Origin: Shouchella patagoniensis
GTDB lineage: Bacteria; Bacillota; Bacilli; Bacillales; Bacillaceae_D
NCBI RefSeq assembly: GCF_002019705.1
Contig: NZ_KV917377.1
Location: 4,031,938 to 4,095,937, forward strand
Direction of reading: 5' to 3'
DNA: 64,000 nt
The notes under the pieces are model-generated. The model was given only the letters and a program-made list of their open reading frames with translations. It ran no database searches and was not told the DNA's origin. Shown one piece after another: positions 60,030 to 64,000 of this stretch. The position numbers and the translations under genes were made by a program. Numbering within the stretch: position 1 is the first letter of the stretch; each line of letters begins with the position of its first letter.

Positions 60030-60974
60030 ATGAATTCGCTATATAAAAATCCAATTGTGGAACAACGGGCTGATCCTTGGGTCTACAAGCATACAGACGG
60101 CTACTACTACTTCACTGGATCAGTTCCGGAATATGACAGAATTGAACTAAGGCGTGCAAAAACAATCAACGGGTTATGCAATGGAGAAGCGAAGGACATT
60201 TGGCATAAGCATGAAGAGGGTCCGATGAGCAAGTTCATTTGGGCACCAGAACTTCATTTTATTGGTGGGAAATGGTACATCTATTTTGCAGCAGCGGAAA
60301 CAGCGGAAGCGCGAAATCGGATGTTTGTGCTTGAAACAGATGCGGATAACCCGCTTGAAGGTAGCTGGACGGAAAAGGGACGCATTGAAACGAAGTGGGA
60401 TTCATTTGCTTTAGATGCCACTACATTTGCTCATCGTGGCATCCGTTATTTAGTCTGGGCCCAAAAAGATCCAGATATAGCTGGGAACACAAATTTGTAC
60501 ATTGCAAAAATGAAAAATCCATGGACGCTCGAAAGTCAGCAAGTGATGCTTACAAAACCAGAACATTCCTGGGAAACAGAAGGATATCTTGTCAATGAAG
60601 GACCAGCTGTTATTATCCGCCATGGGCGTGTTTTTATTGCATACTCTGCTAGCGCCACTGACCACCGTTATTGTATGGGGCTTTTATACGCAAACGAGAA
60701 TGCTAATTTGCTTGATGCTAGAAGCTGGAATAAAAGAGAGTCCCCCGTATTTGCAACAAATGAAGAGACGAGACAGTATGGACCTGGACATAACAGCTTT
60801 ACTGTATCAGAGGACGGTAGTTCTGACGTGTTAATTTATCATGCGCGACCATATAAAGAAATTAAAGGAGATCCACTTGATGATCCAAATCGCCACGCCA
60901 GAGCCCAACTGCTCGATTGGCAAAACGGATGGCCGAAATTCGGCGTGCCTGTCGCTGATGGAAAGTCGGTCTAG
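60030..60974 (+). CDS. GH43 family glycosidase, intracellular (arabinofuranosidase/arabinosidase)
   Basis: 314 residues from the ATG at 60030, 8 bases after AAAAGGAGTG; an ATG at 60009 precedes that site. Five-bladed beta-propeller with the GH43 triad: general base Asp15 in EQRADPWV, pKa-modulating Asp129 in FALDATTF, and general acid Glu190 in VNEGPAVI. WAPELHFIGGKWYIYFAAAE is typical of the exo-acting alpha-L-arabinofuranosidase subgroup. No signal peptide. Probably cleaves arabino-oligosaccharides inside the cell. It is the first intact gene after the perfect promoter at 58937 and the collapsed remnants. Confidence 0.9.
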   Translation: MNSLYKNPIVEQRADPWVYKHTDGYYYFTGSVPEYDRIELRRAKTINGLCNGEAKDIWHKHEEGPMSKFIWAPELHFIGGKWYIYFAAAETAEARNRMFVLETDADNPLEGSWTEKGRIETKWDSFALDATTFAHRGIRYLVWAQKDPDIAGNTNLYIAKMKNPWTLESQQVMLTKPEHSWETEGYLVNEGPAVIIRHGRVFIAYSASATDHRYCMGLLYANENANLLDARSWNKRESPVFATNEETRQYGPGHNSFTVSEDGSSDVLIYHARPYKEIKGDPLDDPNRHARAQLLDWQNGWPKFGVPVADGKSV

Positions 60975-61024
60975 AACAGAACAGCAAAAAACGAGAAATA
61001 GGCCTCTCTTTTGCTGATGCTGTT
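60975..61024. terminator. Imperfect hairpin between GH43 and the convergent ArsR-type gene
   Basis: AACAGC...GCTGTT around an AGCAAAA...TTTTGCT core with mismatches; probable shared terminator. Confidence 0.5.
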
Positions 61025-61939
61025 TTAGATTTGGTCTGTGGAGTGAAACAAACGAAAAAGAATATCCTGGTTGTAATTGCCGAAGTTGGAACCAAATATC
61101 GTTACGCCGCCAACATTTTTTGCGTGCTCTGGAACAGAAATACGGAAAACCCATTGTTTCGAACGGATATCAACGTCTGTAATCGTCATTGACGACAGCT
61201 TTACTCCGTTCATAAAAGTGCCTTCTTCAGTAATGCGCAGAAACTTAAGCAACCCGTATTGGTTTACAACATTCGGCCACCAATTCGGCGTGAATTTTCC
61301 CGGGCTGTCACCGTAATCGCCAGGGCTCGTCCAAGTCCCAAGCTCGATTTGGTTCAAATGGAATGTAATATCCGAAGGCCAATTATTGTTCGTAAAGGGA
61401 GCTTCAGAAGATAGTTCCATAGAAATTTCCAGCGTTTTTGGCATCTCATTTTTCATTAAGAAGTTTGGGATCTTGTATTCAATGAATCCTTTACTAAACC
61501 ATAGAATCTTTGCATTCACGCGATCTGAATCAAGGAAAAAGCGTGGTTCATCGAACTCGCCAATAATATGCTCAGGTGTGGCAATTCCACAAGTTGGCTC
61601 CACTTCAAAATCAGTATAATGGCCAACTGATAACACAGTTTCATGATATTTGATCGGATTCTCTGTTTTCGGGGGGAACAAGATATTGATTTGTTCCACA
61701 TCAAGCATGCACAGCTTTTGAGTGCCTGCTTTTCCAGGTACCATTTCTGTGCGGATGATTTTAGATTTTTCGAGTTTCTTAATATGCATAGTCATAATCG
61801 CGCTGCTTAAACCGACAGCCTCTGCAAGTTCTCGGACATTCATAGCACGGACGCTTAATTGTTGAATAATTGAAAGCCTAACTTTGCTGGCAAGTGCTTC
61901 GTAAACAGGTAGTGATTTGGTGGTAGTGTCTAATTGCAT
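61025..61939 (-). CDS. ArsR-type HTH regulator with large C-terminal domain
   Basis: 304 residues, three times the length of ordinary ArsR repressors. ATG behind CGGAGGAAC. N-terminal winged helix (about 10-85: EALASKVRLSIIQQLSVRAM, then AEAVGLSSAIMTMHIKKLEK). The remaining 210 residues contain VEPTCGIATPEHIIGEFDEP, ISMELSSEAPFTNNNWPSDI, ELGTWTSPGDYGDSPGKFTP and NVGGVTIFGSNFGNYNQDIL; they look like a beta-sandwich, possibly carbohydrate-binding, but I cannot name the family with certainty. It sits between two GH43 genes and probably regulates them; its own upstream region carries TTAACATTAA, shared with the 58937 promoter region. Confidence 0.82.
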   Translation of the reverse strand: MQLDTTTKSLPVYEALASKVRLSIIQQLSVRAMNVRELAEAVGLSSAIMTMHIKKLEKSKIIRTEMVPGKAGTQKLCMLDVEQINILFPPKTENPIKYHETVLSVGHYTDFEVEPTCGIATPEHIIGEFDEPRFFLDSDRVNAKILWFSKGFIEYKIPNFLMKNEMPKTLEISMELSSEAPFTNNNWPSDITFHLNQIELGTWTSPGDYGDSPGKFTPNWWPNVVNQYGLLKFLRITEEGTFMNGVKLSSMTITDVDIRSKQWVFRISVPEHAKNVGGVTIFGSNFGNYNQDILFRLFHSTDQI

Positions 61940-62186
61940 GATGTTCCTCCGATATCCTAGTATGAATCGTTATGCAATGTGTAGCATGGATGTTTGATTT
62001 CTTAATATTAACATTAACGTTTTAGATAGAAAAGCAAGGCTGCTTGATTCATTTTTATCTAAATCTTAACAAAGGCTTATTCTTGGTGAAGATAAGTACG
62101 TACAATTAAGGAAATCAAAACAAAAATGATTTAGGTTGAGTGAATGTATTGAATATTAAGGGCAAGAGGAAAGGGGAAATGATACC
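61940..62186. promoter_or_regulatory. Divergent region between the ArsR-type gene and the secreted arabinanase
   Basis: TTAACATTAA at 62008-62017 (reverse complement TTAATGTTAA) within TTAATATTAACATTAACG (62002-62019) is the candidate operator. No strong -35/-10 pair was recognised on either strand. Confidence 0.4.
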
Positions 62187-63653
62187 ATGTTTACAACAAG
62201 GAATAAGGTGTGGTGGGGACTGGGTTCACTTTGTCTTGTATTGACAGTAGGGTTTGTTTTAGCTGGTGGTTGGGCAAATGGTAGTGATGGCGTAGAGCAG
62301 GAAGTGAGTTTTGGCGACGTCTCTGTCCATGATCCATCGGTTGTTAAAGATGGAGAAACCTATTACATTTTCGGGTCTCATCTTGCGTCAGCCAAATCTG
62401 ATGATTTGATGCATTGGGAACAAGTCTCAACCCAAGTTAGTGATGACAACCCGTTGATTCCAAATGTGTATGAAGAGCTAGCCGAAGCATTTGAATGGGC
62501 GGAAACGGATACGCTTTGGGCGGCTGATGTCATTCAATTGGAGGATGGCAACTATTATATGTATTACAATGCTTGCAAGGGAGACTCGCCACGTTCAGTT
62601 ATGGGCGTAGCAGTTGCTGACGATATTGAGGGTCCTTACCGTGATCTTGGTATTTTTCTGAAATCTGGTATGTGGGGAGAAGAGAGTGAGGATGGCACAA
62701 TTTACGATGCACAGATCCATCCAAACGTAGTCGATCCACATGTTTTTTTTGACAAAGACGGTCTTCTTTGGATGGTGTATGGCTCCTATTCTGGTGGCAT
62801 CTTTATTATGGAAATGAATCCCGAAACCGGAAAGCCTTTTCCAGGGCAAGGGTATGGCAAGCATTTGATGGGGGGGAATCATAGCCGCATTGAAGCTCCT
62901 TATATTTTGTATAGCCCAGAGACTGATTACTATTATTTGCATGTGACGTTTGGTGGGCTCGATGCCGTGGGCGGTTACAATATGCGTGTGGCGCGCTCAA
63001 AATCGCCAGAAGGACCTTACGTTGATGCTGAAGGCAATGAGATGGATCAGGTGAAATCAAACCCTGATTTGCCTTTGTTCGATGATGCTTCGATTGAGCC
63101 GTATGGGGTAAAACAAATGGGGAATTTCTTATTTCAAACAGAGCTTGATGAGGACAGCTATCCGGCAGGCTATGTTTCTCCAGGTCATAATTCCGTTTAC
63201 TACGATGAGGAGAGCGGCAAATATCAGCTATTTTTCCATACACGCTTTCCTGATAGAGGAGAATTTCATCAGGTTCGAGTACATCAGATGTTCATGAATA
63301 GCGAAGGCTGGCCAGTTATTGCACCCCACCGTTATACAGGGGAAAAGACTGGGAATGTTTCGGACCAGGATGTTAGCGGAAATTATCGATTTATTAACCA
63401 CGGAAAACAAATATCAGCTGAAATGAACGAATCAATTGAGATTTCTTTAGAACCGGATCAAAAGATTACTGGAGCGGTAGAAGGAAAGTGGAAACGAACT
63501 GGCGATCACCTAGCTGAACTTGAAATTAATGGAGATGTATACAATGGTGTTTTTCTTGAACAATGGGATGAAGCGACAGGGGAAAGCGTTATGGTGTTTA
63601 CGGCTGTATCCGAGACTGGAGTTTCCGTTTGGGGAAGTAAAATAAGCCAATGA
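62187..63653 (+). CDS. Secreted endo-1,5-alpha-L-arabinanase, GH43 (Abn2-like)
   Basis: 488 residues; ATG behind AAAGGGGAAATG. N-terminal signal peptide (hydrophobic about 9-28). GH43 propeller (about 40-390) with Asp49 in VHDPSV, Asp183 in VVDPHVFF and Glu236 in SRIEAPYI, plus SPGHNSVYYD with the His that coordinates a metal in arabinanases. A C-terminal beta-barrel domain (about 395-488, QKITGAVEGKW, LAELEINGDVYNGVFLEQWD) matches the extra domain of B. subtilis Abn2. It cuts arabinan outside the cell into oligosaccharides for import. Divergent from the ArsR-type gene. Confidence 0.93.
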   Translation: MFTTRNKVWWGLGSLCLVLTVGFVLAGGWANGSDGVEQEVSFGDVSVHDPSVVKDGETYYIFGSHLASAKSDDLMHWEQVSTQVSDDNPLIPNVYEELAEAFEWAETDTLWAADVIQLEDGNYYMYYNACKGDSPRSVMGVAVADDIEGPYRDLGIFLKSGMWGEESEDGTIYDAQIHPNVVDPHVFFDKDGLLWMVYGSYSGGIFIMEMNPETGKPFPGQGYGKHLMGGNHSRIEAPYILYSPETDYYYLHVTFGGLDAVGGYNMRVARSKSPEGPYVDAEGNEMDQVKSNPDLPLFDDASIEPYGVKQMGNFLFQTELDEDSYPAGYVSPGHNSVYYDEESGKYQLFFHTRFPDRGEFHQVRVHQMFMNSEGWPVIAPHRYTGEKTGNVSDQDVSGNYRFINHGKQISAEMNESIEISLEPDQKITGAVEGKWKRTGDHLAELEINGDVYNGVFLEQWDEATGESVMVFTAVSETGVSVWGSKISQ

Positions 63654-63794
63654 AAAAATGACTTTCAATCATTCATAAGCAGCATGAGGTTAAAGCTGCT
63701 TGGTCTCTCAATTCTAGAGGTGGTTTGCGCGTTTTTCATTGTTTGATACTAGGCTCTGGTATGTATGGTCTATTTATTACAAGCCATAGAAAAG
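63654..63794 (+). other. Intergenic region after the arabinanase gene
   Basis: AAGCAGC...GCTGCTT at 63677-63701 is a weak terminator candidate without a T-run. Nothing else recognised. Confidence 0.4.
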
Positions 63795-63864
63795 CCCCCT
63801 TCTAGATAGACTGTTAAGAAACATCGTACCATGTTCTTAATTTTTCTTGTCTATCAGAAGGGGG
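63795..63864. repeat. Long 70-base hairpin
   Basis: Outer arms CCCCCTTCT / AGAAGGGGG and GATAGAC / GTCTATC, separated by one bulged A, enclose an inner stem TTAAGAA(A)CAT / ATGTTCTTAA with loop CGTACC. On the minus strand CTTTTC follows, so it can end the gene at 63896; the length and nested form are unusual for a simple terminator. Confidence 0.7.
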
Positions 63865-63895
63865 ACAATAGCTAACACTCTATGTCAGCTTTCGA

Positions 63896-64000
63896 CTAAC
63901 CTTCTTTTCTCTTACCGAGTTCCTGTTCATAAATATAGAGGGCATTTGAGTCATCTTTGATCCGTGTTAAATAATCAATATGTGTTTCAAACGTTGCTTC
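63896..64000 (-). CDS. Unknown protein, C-terminal fragment at the window edge
   Basis: The last 34 codons of a minus-strand gene whose start lies beyond the window, ending in TAG at 63896. The tail ([20 protein letters not shown] then [14 protein letters not shown]) is helical and charged. Not recognised; too short to assign. Confidence 0.5.
   Translation of the reverse strand, partial: EATFETHIDYLTRIKDDSNALYIYEQELGKRKEG

Noticed and set aside
1-64000. CRISPR arrays, tRNA/rRNA genes, riboswitches, complete insertion sequences
   Set aside because: None recognised by eye on either strand. Weakly conserved structured RNAs could be missed; a covariance-model scan would decide.

Overview
The window looks like chromosomal DNA from a low-to-mid GC Bacillaceae. 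Evidence: strong AGGAGG-type ribosome binding sites, frequent TTG/GTG starts, sigma-A promoters, CcpA-type cre boxes, Bacillus-style gene families (YesM/YesN two-component pairs, LplB/YtcP permeases, PucR, RsbR/STAS proteins, YhfS/YhfT, AadK-like adenylyltransferase) and Gram-positive lipoprotein signals. An alkaliphile-type relative of the Shouchella/Alkalihalobacillus group is my inference only. I saw no rRNA, tRNA, CRISPR array, phage or intact insertion sequence.

Layout. 0-4.3 kb: end of a membrane-protein gene, then a small sugar cluster (TIM-barrel isomerase-like protein, ROK regulator, GlcP-like MFS transporter, DUF1349 protein). 4.4-8.6 kb: PucR regulator, sodium:solute symporter and an M24-fold hydrolase whose metal ligands are substituted. 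8.6-22.8 kb: a glycan locus with alpha-xylosidase (GH31) divergent from beta-galactosidase (GH42), a YesM/YesN two-component system, an LplB/YtcP/lipoprotein importer and a GH95 alpha-L-fucosidase-type enzyme, a set that fits removal of xyloglucan side chains. 23-24.2 kb: unknown gene and type I signal peptidase. 24.3-30.4 kb: AraC regulator divergent from GH127 beta-L-arabinofuranosidase plus a complete sugar ABC importer. 30.5-31.2 kb: an ArsR remnant and an SRPBCC protein. 31.6-36.6 kb: complete sorbitol PTS operon (SorC regulator, GutM, EIIC, EIIBC, EIIA, dehydrogenase, FSA-type aldolase).

36.7-40.1 kb: two RsbR-like STAS proteins, one apparently stripped of both phosphorylatable threonines, flanking two or three small genes, one with a perfect Shine-Dalgarno but an ATC start and a sigma-B-like promoter. 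40.4-44.3 kb: acyl-CoA ligase, a thiolase lacking its second catalytic cysteine, and a large membrane protein. 44.6-48.7 kb: VanY-like lipoprotein, pentapeptide protein, DUF1259 protein with its ribosome binding site inside a perfect hairpin, ASCH protein, aminoglycoside 6-adenylyltransferase-like protein and a small membrane protein. 48.7-55.4 kb: MerR/MFS operon ending in a frameshifted gene, VOC protein, WYL regulator, a multiply broken NmrA-type gene, a DrrAB-type exporter and a small membrane protein. 55.5-60 kb: a BAAT-type thioesterase, then a decay zone holding a broken P-loop kinase, a frameshifted membrane protein, a broken YesL gene, and a consensus sigma-A promoter reading into a collapsed GH43/ABC-permease operon. 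60-63.7 kb: intact intracellular GH43, an ArsR-HTH regulator with a large C-terminal domain, and a secreted GH43 endo-arabinanase. The window ends in a long hairpin and the 3' end of an unknown minus-strand gene.

Working together: secreted arabinanase and importers feed oligosaccharides to intracellular GH31, GH42, GH95, GH127 and GH43 enzymes, with two-component, AraC, ArsR-type and CcpA control inferred. The second arabinan importer seems to have been lost by deletion and frameshift.
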